Assembly (NCBI GenBank): GCA_963755395.1
Contig: CAVWJJ010000002.1
Location: 868,001 to 932,000, forward strand
Direction of reading: 5' to 3'
DNA: 64,000 nucleotides
Source of the DNA: DAHVFK01 sp963755395
GTDB taxonomy: Bacteria > Pseudomonadota > Gammaproteobacteria > Burkholderiales > SG8-39
Shown here: piece by piece, positions 29,020 through 38,600 of the stretch
Layout of the letters: the number at the start of each line of letters is the position of its first letter
Position numbering within the stretch: the first letter of the stretch is position 1
Notes under the pieces: model-generated
Seen by the model: only the letters and a program-made list of their open reading frames with translations
What the model was told of the DNA's origin: nothing
The model's database searches: none
Program-made: the position numbers and the translations under genes

Positions 29020-29554
29020 GATTCGGATCGATCCTCTTGGTGTAAGGCCTGTACCTTTCGTCGTTCAGCATGTCCGCCTTGTCGTGCAGCGACACATGTT
29101 CCTTCTTCGCCAGCGCCATGTTGTCGAAGTACAGATTGGCGTCGTAGATCGCTTGAGGAATCTGCTTGAACGGAATCGGCTTCCAGCGGCCTTCCTCGTG
29201 GCGGTAGCCGAGGTAGGGAGGTCTCGGATTGCCGTGACGCAGAAACTCGCGCTTGGTGAACGGAATGGCGACGATGTAGAGCTCGTCCCGGTACTCGTTC
29301 AGAACGATCGGCATGAGGTCTTCGTGCCACGCGAGCTCCCGGGAATTTCCTCCCGGGAGCTCGAACGTCAGCCAGAACTCGCGCGGAATCCCTTCTTCGA
29401 CGCGGTTCTTCTGGGTCACCGTGATCACTCGCCCGTCCAGGAGCCTGACGTCCTCCTGCCACATGATCGTGCGGTCGCCGCAGCCGGCGAGGACCAGCGC
29501 GCCGGAGAGCGCGAGTCCCGCGGCGAATCGTCTGGACGGGCCGGGCGTGAGCAT
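29006..29554 (-). CDS. Lipoprotein, paralogue 1 of a secretion-linked trio
   Basis: A 182-residue predicted lipoprotein. The signal peptide has a lipobox ALVLAGC, and mature sequence begins GDRTIMWQEDVRLLDGRVIT. It starts 13 bases after the membrane fusion protein stop, so it is probably in the same operon as the ABC transporter. It is closely related to paralogue 3 (shared PRPPYLGYRHEEGRW / PEPPYIGYRYDNAQW). The frame is open upstream to 29839 but that part is inside the fusion protein gene. Confidence 0.78.
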   Translation of the reverse strand: MLTPGPSRRFAAGLALSGALVLAGCGDRTIMWQEDVRLLDGRVITVTQKNRVEEGIPREFWLTFELPGGNSRELAWHEDLMPIVLNEYRDELYIVAIPFTKREFLRHGNPRPPYLGYRHEEGRWKPIPFKQIPQAIYDANLYFDNMALAKKEHVSLHDKADMLNDERYRPYTKRIDPNHVSG

Positions 29555-29567
29555 GTAAGCCGTGTCG

Positions 29568-30884
29568 CTACCTTTCCCGCCCCGCTTCCTGGAAGGCTTT
29601 CTGTACCGGGGAGAGGAGGTACTCGAGCACGCTGCGGGTGCCGAGGTGGATCTCGGCGCTGACCTGCATGCCGGGTGCAAGGCGGTATTTGACGCCACCG
29701 GCGTCGAGGGTCTGGGTCCTGAGGTTGACGAGCGTGCGGTAGGCCAGCTTTTCGGCGGCGTCCTGCTCGGCGGCGTCGGCGCCGACCTGCGCCACGCTGC
29801 CTTCGAGCATGCCGTACTTCTGGAAGCTGAACGCCGCAAGCTTGACCTTCACGGGCTGCGCTTCGCGCACGAAGCCGATGTCCTCGTTCCTGACCCAGAC
29901 CTCGGCGCGCAGGTTCTCGTCCCTGGGGACCAGGGTCATGAGGATGGTGCCGGGGCTCGCGACGGTGCCGACGGTATGGGTGGCGAGGTCCTTGACCAGG
30001 CCGTCCTGGGGCGCGCGCAGCTCGAGGTAGCCGTGGCGGTGCTCCTGCTTGGCGAGGTCCTCGCTTGCGCGCTCGAACTGGCTGGCGACGTCGATGCGCT
30101 CGGTCTGCAGCTGGCGCCGGTAGTCGGCGCTGATCTGGGCGATCTTGCGCTCTTCCTGCGCAATGGTGGCCGCGGCCGAGACGATCACCGCCTCCTGCGC
30201 GTGCAGGTCCTGCTCCCTTTCAATCCGCTCGCGCTGCTTGTCAGTAAACATCAGCCGGCCGGCGAAGCCGCCCTTCTCCAGCCTTGCGTAGGCCGCCTCC
30301 TGCTCGCGGTAGTACGGCAGCACCTGGGCGAGCTTCTTCTTTATCGCCTGCGCGGCGACCAGGTCGCTCTTGGCCTTGGCGAGCAGCGCGCGCTCCTGCG
30401 CCAGCGCGCTCTGGTAGGCCCGGCGGTTGGCGAGGTACTGCGCCTGGATCTGGGCGAACAGCTCGGGCGGGTCGTCGGCGCGGCGCGTGAGCGGGGTGCC
30501 CGCGAGCTGGGCGTCGATGCGCCGCAGTGACAGGCGCTTGTTCTGGAAGTCGGCGGCGAGGATCTTCAGATCGGCTTCCGACAGCGCCGCGTCCATGCGC
30601 ATCAGGATCTGGCCCTGCCGCACTCGCTCGCCTTCGTGCACAAGAATTTCCTTCACCACTCCGGCGTCGGTCGGCTGCACGATCTTGAGGTAGGTGTCGG
30701 GCACCAGGCGCCCGTCGGCCACCGCGACGATGTCGAGCCGGCCGAACACCGCCCAGAAGAGCAGCCCGGCGAGGAACAGCAGCACGGCCCACAGCATGCG
30801 CCGCCCGAGCGGACTGGGCGGCAGCTCCTGCAGGCGCACCAGGTCGGGCTGGAACTCGCGCGGATCGACGTGCGCGTCGATCAC
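29568..30884 (-). CDS. HlyD-family membrane fusion protein (type I secretion)
   Basis: A 438-residue periplasmic adaptor. One transmembrane helix near the N terminus (LWAVLLFLAGLLFWAVFG) is followed by a split lipoyl domain (LKIVQPTDAGVVKEILVHEG), a long alpha-helical hairpin of about 200 residues and the closing beta-domain (LELRAPQDGLVKDLATHTVG). The family signature ends around PGMQVSAEIHLGTRSVLEYLLSP. Its ATG overlaps the ABC transporter stop (ATGA). It would link the inner-membrane ABC pump to a TolC-like outer-membrane channel; no TolC gene is in the window. Confidence 0.92.
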   Translation of the reverse strand: MIDAHVDPREFQPDLVRLQELPPSPLGRRMLWAVLLFLAGLLFWAVFGRLDIVAVADGRLVPDTYLKIVQPTDAGVVKEILVHEGERVRQGQILMRMDAALSEADLKILAADFQNKRLSLRRIDAQLAGTPLTRRADDPPELFAQIQAQYLANRRAYQSALAQERALLAKAKSDLVAAQAIKKKLAQVLPYYREQEAAYARLEKGGFAGRLMFTDKQRERIEREQDLHAQEAVIVSAAATIAQEERKIAQISADYRRQLQTERIDVASQFERASEDLAKQEHRHGYLELRAPQDGLVKDLATHTVGTVASPGTILMTLVPRDENLRAEVWVRNEDIGFVREAQPVKVKLAAFSFQKYGMLEGSVAQVGADAAEQDAAEKLAYRTLVNLRTQTLDAGGVKYRLAPGMQVSAEIHLGTRSVLEYLLSPVQKAFQEAGRER

Positions 30885-33049
30885 GGCTTGAGCCGTCCCT
30901 CGTCGAGCGCGCGCAGGCTCGTCACGCCGCCGCCGCCGAACTGGAGCACTTCGTCCACCTTCAAGCCGTGCGGGAGGTGGTGGGCGATGAAGAGCATGGT
31001 GACCTCGCCTTTCAATTGGTTGACCGTCTGGGCGAAGGTCTCGGCGGTCGGGGCGTCCAGGTTGCTGGTGGCTTCGTCGAAGATCAGCACGCGCGGGTTC
31101 TTGAGCAGCGCGCGCGCAATGGCGATCCTCTGGCGCTGGCCGCCGGAGAGGCCGACGCCGTGCTCCCCGAGCGGGGTCTGGTAGCCCTGGGGCAGGGCTT
31201 GGATGAATTCGTGGATCTCGGCCATGCGGCAGGCGTCGGCGATCTGGGCGAAATCAGCCTGCGGGTTGGCCAGCTGCAGGTTGTCGTACACGCTGCCGGA
31301 GAATAGGGTGGTTTCCTGCGGCACGACGCCGAAGGCGGCGCGCAGCTCGTTCGCGCTCATGGCGCGGCTGTCCTGGCCTTCGATCAGGATGCGGCCGTCG
31401 CTGGGCGGGTAGAAGCCGAGCAGGAGCTTGGCGAGGGTGCTCTTGCCGCAGCCGCTGGGGCCGACCAGCACGGTGAGCTGGCCGGGCTTGATGACGAGGT
31501 TGAGGTTGCGCAGCAGCCAGGGGTACCTGTCGGAGTAGCGGAACGACACCGACTGGAATTCGATCCGCCCGGCCCTCGCGTCGTATCCGCTCGCGCGTTG
31601 CGGGATGACGGCGTGCGGCTCGGTGGGCATGTCCATGATGTCGCCCAGGCGGCGCAGCGCGATCTCGGCCTGCTGAAACTGCTGCCACAGGCCGACCAGG
31701 CGCAGCATCGGCTGCGCCAGGCGGCCGGCGAACATCTGGAACGCGACCAGCATGCCGATGGTGAAGGTGGCGCCGCCCACGGCGGCCAGCGCCGCGCTGT
31801 CCATCACCAGCAGCGCGCCGAACACGAGGATGCCGAGGGTCATCAGCTGCTCGAGCGCGTTGGCGGCGACGTTGTACGAGTTGGCCAGGCTGCGCGTCTG
31901 GAAGCCCGCGGCGAGGTACTGCGCCAGCAGCGCGCCGTAGCGCTCCTCCAGCACCGGCTCCATCTGCAGCGACTTGACGGTCGCCATGCCCGAGACGTAC
32001 TCGGTGACGAAGGCGGTGTTGCGCGCGCCGGTGAGGAACTGGTGGTTGAGGCGGGTACGCAATAGCGGCGTCACCGCGACGCTCAGGACCACGATCGAGA
32101 TGAGCACCGCGAGCGCGACCAGGGTCAGCTTCCAGCTGTACCAGAACATCACCGCCAGGAACACGAACAGGAACGGGCAGTCGAGCAGCAGCGCGACCGC
32201 GGCGCCGGAGACGAACTCGCGGATCTGCTCGACCGCGTTCAGGCGCGCGACCAGCACCCCTGTCTGGCGGCTCTCGAAGTAAGGCAGCGGCAGGCGAAAG
32301 AGGTGCCGGAACACCGAGTGCCCGAGCACCGCGTCGACCCGGTTGCCGGTGTGCAGCACCAGGTACTGGCGCATCCACGTCATCACCGCGCCGAAGGCCA
32401 TGAACATCGCCAGGCCGAGCCCCACCGCCCACAGCGTGCTCTCGGTGTGGTGCACGACCACCTTGTCGATCACCACTTGGGTGAACACCGGCGTGGCGAG
32501 GCCCACGAGCTGGATCGCGAGCGAGGCGAGCAGCACCTCGCGCCAGATGCGCCGGTGGCGCAAGAGCTCCGGCACGAACCACTTGAAGCCGAAGGCGCGC
32601 GGCCGGGCGCGCGCGTCGTCGGGATCGTTGGCCGGCGCCGCGTCGCGGCGCACGAGCAGCAGCTCGGGCTCGAACGCAGCGCCGAACTCCGCCAGCGGCA
32701 GGGTCTGCGGCTCTTTGCCGGAGCGCTCGAAGAACACCACCCGCGCGCCGTCGCTCCCGGCCAGGATGACCGGCACCAGGGCCTCGCCTTGCTGCCTGAA
32801 CGCGATGCAGGGAAACGGCGCGGACTTGAAGTCGATCCGCGCGGATTTGGCACGGCCGGCGCGAAAGCCCAGCGCGCCGAGCGCGGCGAACAACTTCTCC
32901 TGCGAATACGGCGGCGGGAACTGGCCGAGGAACAGCCCGGGGTCGAACGCAACGCGGTGCAGCACGCACAGCTGCCCCAGCGTCCAGACGAAATCCTCCC
33001 CGGACATGTGCCTCAGCACGGCGCCCCCCGCGCCACGCTGCGACATCAT
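30881..33049 (-). CDS. Type I secretion ABC transporter, HlyB-like
   Basis: A 722-residue ABC exporter. The N-terminal ~125 residues form a C39-peptidase-like domain that lacks a convincing catalytic Cys/His set, as in HlyB. The transmembrane domain follows (about residues 165-440), then the nucleotide-binding domain with Walker A LVGPSGCGKSTLAKLL, signature LSGGQRQRIAIARALL, Walker B VLIFDEATSNLD and H-loop FIAHHL. ATG at 33049. The transported substrate is not identified; no RTX protein is adjacent. The downstream lipoproteins share the operon and may be part of the system. Confidence 0.92.
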   Translation of the reverse strand: MMSQRGAGGAVLRHMSGEDFVWTLGQLCVLHRVAFDPGLFLGQFPPPYSQEKLFAALGALGFRAGRAKSARIDFKSAPFPCIAFRQQGEALVPVILAGSDGARVVFFERSGKEPQTLPLAEFGAAFEPELLLVRRDAAPANDPDDARARPRAFGFKWFVPELLRHRRIWREVLLASLAIQLVGLATPVFTQVVIDKVVVHHTESTLWAVGLGLAMFMAFGAVMTWMRQYLVLHTGNRVDAVLGHSVFRHLFRLPLPYFESRQTGVLVARLNAVEQIREFVSGAAVALLLDCPFLFVFLAVMFWYSWKLTLVALAVLISIVVLSVAVTPLLRTRLNHQFLTGARNTAFVTEYVSGMATVKSLQMEPVLEERYGALLAQYLAAGFQTRSLANSYNVAANALEQLMTLGILVFGALLVMDSAALAAVGGATFTIGMLVAFQMFAGRLAQPMLRLVGLWQQFQQAEIALRRLGDIMDMPTEPHAVIPQRASGYDARAGRIEFQSVSFRYSDRYPWLLRNLNLVIKPGQLTVLVGPSGCGKSTLAKLLLGFYPPSDGRILIEGQDSRAMSANELRAAFGVVPQETTLFSGSVYDNLQLANPQADFAQIADACRMAEIHEFIQALPQGYQTPLGEHGVGLSGGQRQRIAIARALLKNPRVLIFDEATSNLDAPTAETFAQTVNQLKGEVTMLFIAHHLPHGLKVDEVLQFGGGGVTSLRALDEGRLKP

Positions 33050-33128
33050 GCGACCTCCTCGTTACGCGGCCAGCATAGCTCGCGTCGCGCGCGGAGCAAA
33101 GCAAATGGACAAGCGGATAAGAGCCCCC

Positions 33129-33150
33129 AAATCGACTCCGACCCCGATTA
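33129..33150. repeat. Single-arm copy of the 27.6-kb inverted repeat
   Basis: AAATCGACTCCGACCCCGAT (33129-33148, continuing TA) matches the right arm at 27649-27669 (ATCCGACTCTGACCTCGATT) apart from a few changes. It lies in the leader between the divergent ABC transporter and DUF2917 genes, so the type I secretion locus is bracketed by this sequence. Confidence 0.5.
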
Positions 33151-33255
33151 CCCAGATTACAAAGCGGCAACAAGCGGGCAACGCGCGGAAATCGAGGGGT
33201 TACCTCGTCCGCCCAGACTGCGTTGCGTCGAATGGGACTTTTCTGGGAGACGGAC

Positions 33256-33627
33256 ATGGAACGCGACGAATATCTGATCGAAGGCGCGATGCCGCTCTTG
33301 CGCCACGAGCAGCTTCGGATCGAGGACGGGCGCGACTTGCTGATCCACGCCTGGCAGGGCTCGCTCTGGATCACGCAGGAAGGCGACAGGCGCGACATCG
33401 TGCTGCAGGCGGGGCAGTCGTTCCGCCTCGACCGCAACGGCATTGCGCTGGTCGAGTGCTGGGAAGACGCGGTGGTCGCGCTCACCTCGCCGCACGAGAA
33501 GCGCCCCGCGCGGCGCATCGTGGTTCGTGCGCACAAGCTGCCCGGTTGGAACCTGCGCGCGCAGGCGCGCCGGTTCCGGCCCGGCGACAGGGCCTTCGGC
33601 CGGGGACTTGCCCCCCATGCCGCTTGA
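33256..33627 (+). CDS. DUF2917-like protein
   Basis: A 123-residue cupin-like small protein. LLRHEQLRIEDGRDLLIHAW, SLWITQEGDRRDIVLQAGQSF and the following LDRNGIALVECWED match DUF2917. GGGAGACGG precedes the ATG at 33256; an upstream in-frame start at 33223 is less likely. Its 3' end overlaps the TPR gene start by 11 bases. Function unknown. Confidence 0.8.
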   Translation: MERDEYLIEGAMPLLRHEQLRIEDGRDLLIHAWQGSLWITQEGDRRDIVLQAGQSFRLDRNGIALVECWEDAVVALTSPHEKRPARRIVVRAHKLPGWNLRAQARRFRPGDRAFGRGLAPHAA

Positions 33628-34870
33628 GGACTACCGCGGCCTCGCGCTCTCGGGCGCGTCGCCGCGCGCGCTCGAGCTGTTCGAAGCGGCGCTGGCCGAC
33701 TACCTGTCGTTCCGCGGCGCGCCGGGCGGGCTGCTCGAGCAGGCGCTCGAGGACTCGCCCGGTTTCGCGATGGGGCACGCGTTCGCCGCCTACCTCGCGC
33801 TCGGCGGACGCGACCCGGCGGGCGTGCGCGCCGCGCGCGCGATTCTCGCGCGCAGCGCCGCGCTGCCGATGAACCCGCGTGAGTGCGCGCACTGGCAGGC
33901 GATCGCCGCGCTCGCCGCGGGCGAGATCGAGCGCGCCGTCGCGGTGCACAACGAGATTCTCGCCGCGCACCCGCGCGACGTGCTCGCGCTGGGCGTGGCG
34001 CACTCCTGCGACTACATCCGCGGCGACGCGCACACGCTGCGCCGGCGCGTGGCGCGGGCGCTGCACGCCTGGTCGTCCGACCTGCCCGGTTACCACTCGC
34101 TGCTCGCTATGTGCGCCTTCGGCCTCGAGGCGGCCGGCCACTACGTGCGCGCCGAGGAATACGCGCGGCGCGCGCTCGCGATCGAGCCGCGCGACGTGCG
34201 CGCGCACCACGCGCTGGTGCACGTGTACGAGATGCGCGGGCGCCCCGAGGACGGCATCCGCTGGGCGGGCAAGCGCGCCGAATACTGGGCCGGCGATTCG
34301 CCCGCGGCGGTGCACAACTGGTGGCACGTGGCGCTGTTCAACCTCGCGCTCGGGCGCCGCGCGCAGGCGCTCGCGATCTACGACTGGCGCATCCGCCCGC
34401 AATTCGAGCGCGGCATCTCGGTGCTGATCGACGCCACCGCGCTCCTGTGGCGCTTCGAGCTGCTCGGCGCGGACGCGGGCCGGCGCTGGGGCGAGCTCGC
34501 CGCGCGCTGGGTGCCGCACGCCGCGAATGGCTACTGCGCCTTCAGCGATCTGCACGCAATGATGGCCTTCGCCGCGGACGGCCGCGCCGCAGCCGCCGAG
34601 GCGCTGCTCGCCGCGCAGCGTGAAAGGATCGGGCGCGGCGGCACGAACGACGCCATGACGCGCCTGGTCGGGCTGCCGGCCAGCCTCGGGTTCGCCGCCT
34701 TCGGCCGGGGCCGCTACCGCGAGGCGGCGGAGCTGCTCGCCGGGCTGCCCGCGCTGGCGCACCGCCTCGGCGGCAGCCGCGCGCAGCACGGCATCGTCGC
34801 GCTCACCCTCGAGGAAGCGGCGCGCCGCGCCCATCGCCCCGCGCCCAACAGGGCTCTGACGGGAACCTGA
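33617..34870 (+). CDS. Tetratricopeptide repeat protein (TTC38-like)
   Basis: A 417-residue, all-helical protein with repeated TPR-like pairs (AEEYARRALAIEPRDVRAHH and VHVYEMRGRPEDGIRWAGKR are clear). The overall order, with HNWWHVALFNLALGR in the centre and a conserved SRAQHGIVALTLEEAA end, resembles the TTC38 family of unknown function. No signal peptide. ATG at 33617 overlaps the DUF2917 gene. Confidence 0.82.
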   Translation: MPLEDYRGLALSGASPRALELFEAALADYLSFRGAPGGLLEQALEDSPGFAMGHAFAAYLALGGRDPAGVRAARAILARSAALPMNPRECAHWQAIAALAAGEIERAVAVHNEILAAHPRDVLALGVAHSCDYIRGDAHTLRRRVARALHAWSSDLPGYHSLLAMCAFGLEAAGHYVRAEEYARRALAIEPRDVRAHHALVHVYEMRGRPEDGIRWAGKRAEYWAGDSPAAVHNWWHVALFNLALGRRAQALAIYDWRIRPQFERGISVLIDATALLWRFELLGADAGRRWGELAARWVPHAANGYCAFSDLHAMMAFAADGRAAAAEALLAAQRERIGRGGTNDAMTRLVGLPASLGFAAFGRGRYREAAELLAGLPALAHRLGGSRAQHGIVALTLEEAARRAHRPAPNRALTGT

Positions 34871-34880
34871 CGCCAGTGCG

Positions 34881-34886
34881 TATAAT
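34881..34886 (+). promoter_or_regulatory. Perfect -10 element upstream of the response regulator
   Basis: TATAAT lies 28 bases before the response-regulator start. A possible -35 (CTGACG at 34856) is 19 bases away and weak. A promoter here would serve the two-component genes. Confidence 0.4.
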
Positions 34887-34914
34887 CGCGCCATCGCCAG
34901 GCGGGGAGGGAGGT

Positions 34915-35624
34915 ATGGCGCAGCGCACGAGAGTGCTGATCGTCGAGGACGACCCCGACGTGCGGAACTCGACCGCCGAGTACCTCGCGTCGCACGACTT
35001 CGAGGTGGATGTCGCCGACTGCGGCGACGCGATGCGCGCCGCGCTCGAGAAGGCCGTGCCGCAGCTGGTGCTGCTCGATCTCAAGCTGCCCGGCGAGGAC
35101 GGGCTTTCCCTCGCGCGCAGCCTACGCGAGCGCCACGACGTGGCGATCATCATGGTGACCGCGGCCGAAGGCGTGGTCGACCGCGTGGTCGGGCTCGAGC
35201 TCGGGGCGGACGACTACGTTTCCAAGCCGTTCGACCTGCGCGAACTGCTGGCGCGCGTCAAGAGCGTGCTGCGCCGCGCGCGCCGCGATCCGCTCGCGGG
35301 CCAGGCGCCGGGCGGGCTACGGTCAGGGTCGGGCGCTGCGCGCTCGACCTCGCGGCGCACCGGCTGCTCGACGCCGACGGCGCGGAGATCCTCCTCACCA
35401 GCATGGAGTTCGACCTGCTGCGGGTGTTCGTCGAGCACCCGAACCAGGTGCTCTCGCGCGACCAGCTGCTTAATCTCACGCGCAACCGCGACTGGGAGCC
35501 GTTCGACCGCTCGATCGACATCCGCATTGCGCGCCTGCGCCGCAAGCTCGAGGCCGATCCGGACAAGCCGCAGCTGATCAAGACCGTGCGCGGCGCCGGC
35601 TACTGCTACGTGCCGGCGAAGTAA
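34915..35624 (+). CDS. OmpR-family response regulator, frame disrupted
   Basis: The receiver domain is intact (LIVEDDPDVRNSTAEYL; phospho-Asp in LVLLDLKLPGEDG; Lys in DDYVSKPFDL). The winged-helix DNA-binding domain continues in another frame (LTSMEFDLLRVFVEHPNQVL, then the DRSIDIRIARLRRKLE and VRGAGYCYVPAK segments). The frame change lies near 35311-35319 (GGCGGGCTACG). Adding one G would restore a continuous ~237-residue OmpR-type regulator. As written, the protein would lack DNA binding. GGGAGGGAGGT precedes the ATG at 34915. Its partner is probably the hybrid kinase downstream. Confidence 0.82.
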
Positions 35625-35696
35625 CCGGCGCGTTTCGATTGTTTCAGTTGTGTAATCGTCGCCCGCGCTCCACGCGCCGCGCAATAGACTGACTGA

Positions 35697-38600
35697 GTGA
35701 GACGACGGAGCCCGAACCGCACCGAAGACGCGCTGCGCGGCGCCGCGCTGGCGGTGTCTACCGCCGCCGGCGAAGGCGTATTCCGCGAGTTGGTGCGCGC
35801 GATCGCGACTATCCTCGACGTCGAGGTCGCGTTCATCGCCCTGCCGAAGGACGAGGACGCGCGCACGCTGAAGATGCTGGCCTACTACGCCGACGGCCGG
35901 ATGAACGAGGACTTCGAGTACCCGATCGCCGGCACACCCTGCGAGACCGTGGTCGGCAGGGAGTTCCGCGTATACCCCTCCGGCGTGACGGAGCACTTCC
36001 CGCTTGACGAGGACTTCCGCACGATGAAGGTGGACGGCTACGCCGGCTATCCGATGCACGACGCCCGCGGCCGGCCGAGCGGGCTGATGGTGGTGGCTTC
36101 GCGCCGACCGATCGCCGACCCGGAGCTGATCGAATCGGTGCTGAAGATCTTCGCCGCGCGCGCGATGGTCGAGCTCGAGCGCCGGCGCGCCGAGGCGGCG
36201 CTGCAGGCGAGCGAGGAGCAGTACCGCGCCATCTTCAACGCTTCGGAGGACGCGCTGGTGCTGTGGAACTCGAGCCTGCGGCGGGTCGACGTCAACACCG
36301 CCTACGAGCGCCTGTACGGCTGGACGCGCGAGGAGGTGGTCGGGCGCGGCTACGAGTCGCTCGGAGTGGTCGCGAGGTTCAGCGAGCCGCGGCTCGACCT
36401 CGTGCGCCGCACGCTCGCGGGCGAGACCTGCCGCGTCGAGCTCGAGTCGGTGCGCAAGAACGGCGAGCGCTTCCAGGCCGACATCCGCACCATCCCGTTC
36501 ATGCACCGCGGCGAGCGGCACGTGCTCACGATCGCGCGCGACATCACCGGGCGGCGGCAGCGCGAGGAGGCGCTGCGCGCGAGCGAGGAGCGGTATCGCG
36601 CGATCTTCAACGCATCGTTCGACAGCATGATCATCCGCACGCTCGAGGGCGAGATCGTCGACGTGAACCCCGCGCTCGAGGCGATGTACGGCTACATGCG
36701 TGAGGACCTGATCGGAAAGACATTCGGCCCCATCATTCCGGAGACGCTCGCCGGCCCCTACCGCCGCTATCTCGCAGAGGTGGCCTCCGGGCGGCCCGTG
36801 CGCACCGAATCCAGCCTGCCACGCAAAGACGGCTCGTACGTGCACATCGAAGCGCTCGGTTCGCTGGTCACGTACCACGGCAAGCCCCACGTGCTTTCCG
36901 TGGCACGGGACATATCCGAGCGCCGCGAGCGCGAACAGGCGCTGCGCGCGAGCGAGGAGCAGTACCGCGCGATATTCAACGCCACCACCGACGGGCTGGT
37001 GCTGCGCGACGCCGAGCTGCGGCTGGTGGACGTCAACCCGGCGCTGCTCGAGATGACCGGGTTTACGCGCGCGGAGACAATTGGCCAGGAGAGGGTGCTG
37101 TTCGCCCCGCCGGAGCTGCACGACAAGGTGCGCGAGGCCTACCGGCGCGCGCTCGCCGGCGAGCACGTGGTCTACGAGTCGGATGCGATCCGCAGGGACG
37201 GGACGCGCTTCCAGGTCGAGATGCGCTACCTGCCGATCCAATACCAGGGCCGGCCGCACGTGCTCGCCATCGCGCGCGACATCACCGAGCGCAAGCGGGC
37301 GGAGGCCGCGGTGCGCGCGAGCGAGGAGCAGTACCGCGCCATCTTCAACGCGACCGACGACGCGCTGGTGCTGTGGGACTCGAGCCTGCGGCGGGTCGAC
37401 GTCAACGCGGCCTACGAGCGGCTGTACGGCTGGAGCCGCGAGGAGGTGGTCGGCCAGCGCGGCTTCGAGTGGCGCAGCGTGACTCCGGCCTACGCCGAGC
37501 GGCGGCTGGACTTCGTGCGTCGCTCGCTCGCTGGGGAGACCTGCCACGTCGAGCTCGAATCGGTGCGCAAGGACGGAGAGCGTTTTCAGGCTGATGTCCG
37601 GACGATTCCTTTCATGCACCGCGGCGAGCGACACGTGCTCACCGTGGTGCACGACGTCACCGAGCGCCGCCGGCGCGAGGAGGCGCTGCGCGCGAGCGAG
37701 GAGCAGTACCGCGCGATCTTCAACGCCTCGTTCGACGGCATGATCATCCGCACGCTGGATGGCGAGATCGTGGACGTCAACCCTGCGCTGCTCGCGATGT
37801 ACGGCTATGCGCGCGAGGAGCTGATCGGCAGGACCTTCGGCCCGATCATTTCCGAACAGCGCGCCGGGTCGTTCCGCGGCTACCTGGCCGAGGTCGCCGC
37901 CGGGCAGCCGTATCGCACCGAGAGCCGCGTGCCGCGCAAGGACGGCTCGAAGGTCTACATCGAGGTGCTCGGCTCGTCCGTGACCTACAAGGGGCGGCCG
38001 CACGTGCTTTCGGTGGTGCGCGACATCACCGCGCGGCGCGAGCTCGAGGCACAGCTGCGCCAGGCGCAGAAGATGGAGGCGATCGGCCATCTCACGGGCG
38101 GCATCGCGCACGACTTCAACAACATCCTGACCGGGATCATGGGCTACCTCACGCTCGCCGCCGAGGGCGAGGCGGCGCAGTCCGACGCCAAGCTCGCGCG
38201 CCAGCTGCAGCAGGCGCAGCACGGCGCGACCCGCGCGCGCGAGCTGATCCAGCAGATGCTCGCCTTCAGCCGGGTGCAGAAGGGCAAGCCGCGGGCGGTC
38301 GCCCTCGCGCCGCTGGTCGAGGACGCGGTCCAGCTGCTGAGCTCCTCGCTGCCCTCGACGGTCGAGCTGAGCACCGCGCTCGAGGCGGACGTGCCGACGG
38401 TGATGATCGACCCGGTGCAGGTCGATCAGATCCTGCTCAACCTGTGCATCAACGCGCGCGACGCGATGGACGGCGCGGGCAGCATCCGCGTCAGCGTGAG
38501 CGCGGCCGCGCACTCGGGCGGCGCGGTCTGCGCCTCCTGCCACCAGGCGGTCGACGGGCGCTATGTAGAGCTGCGCGTGGCCGACACCGGGCCAGGCATC

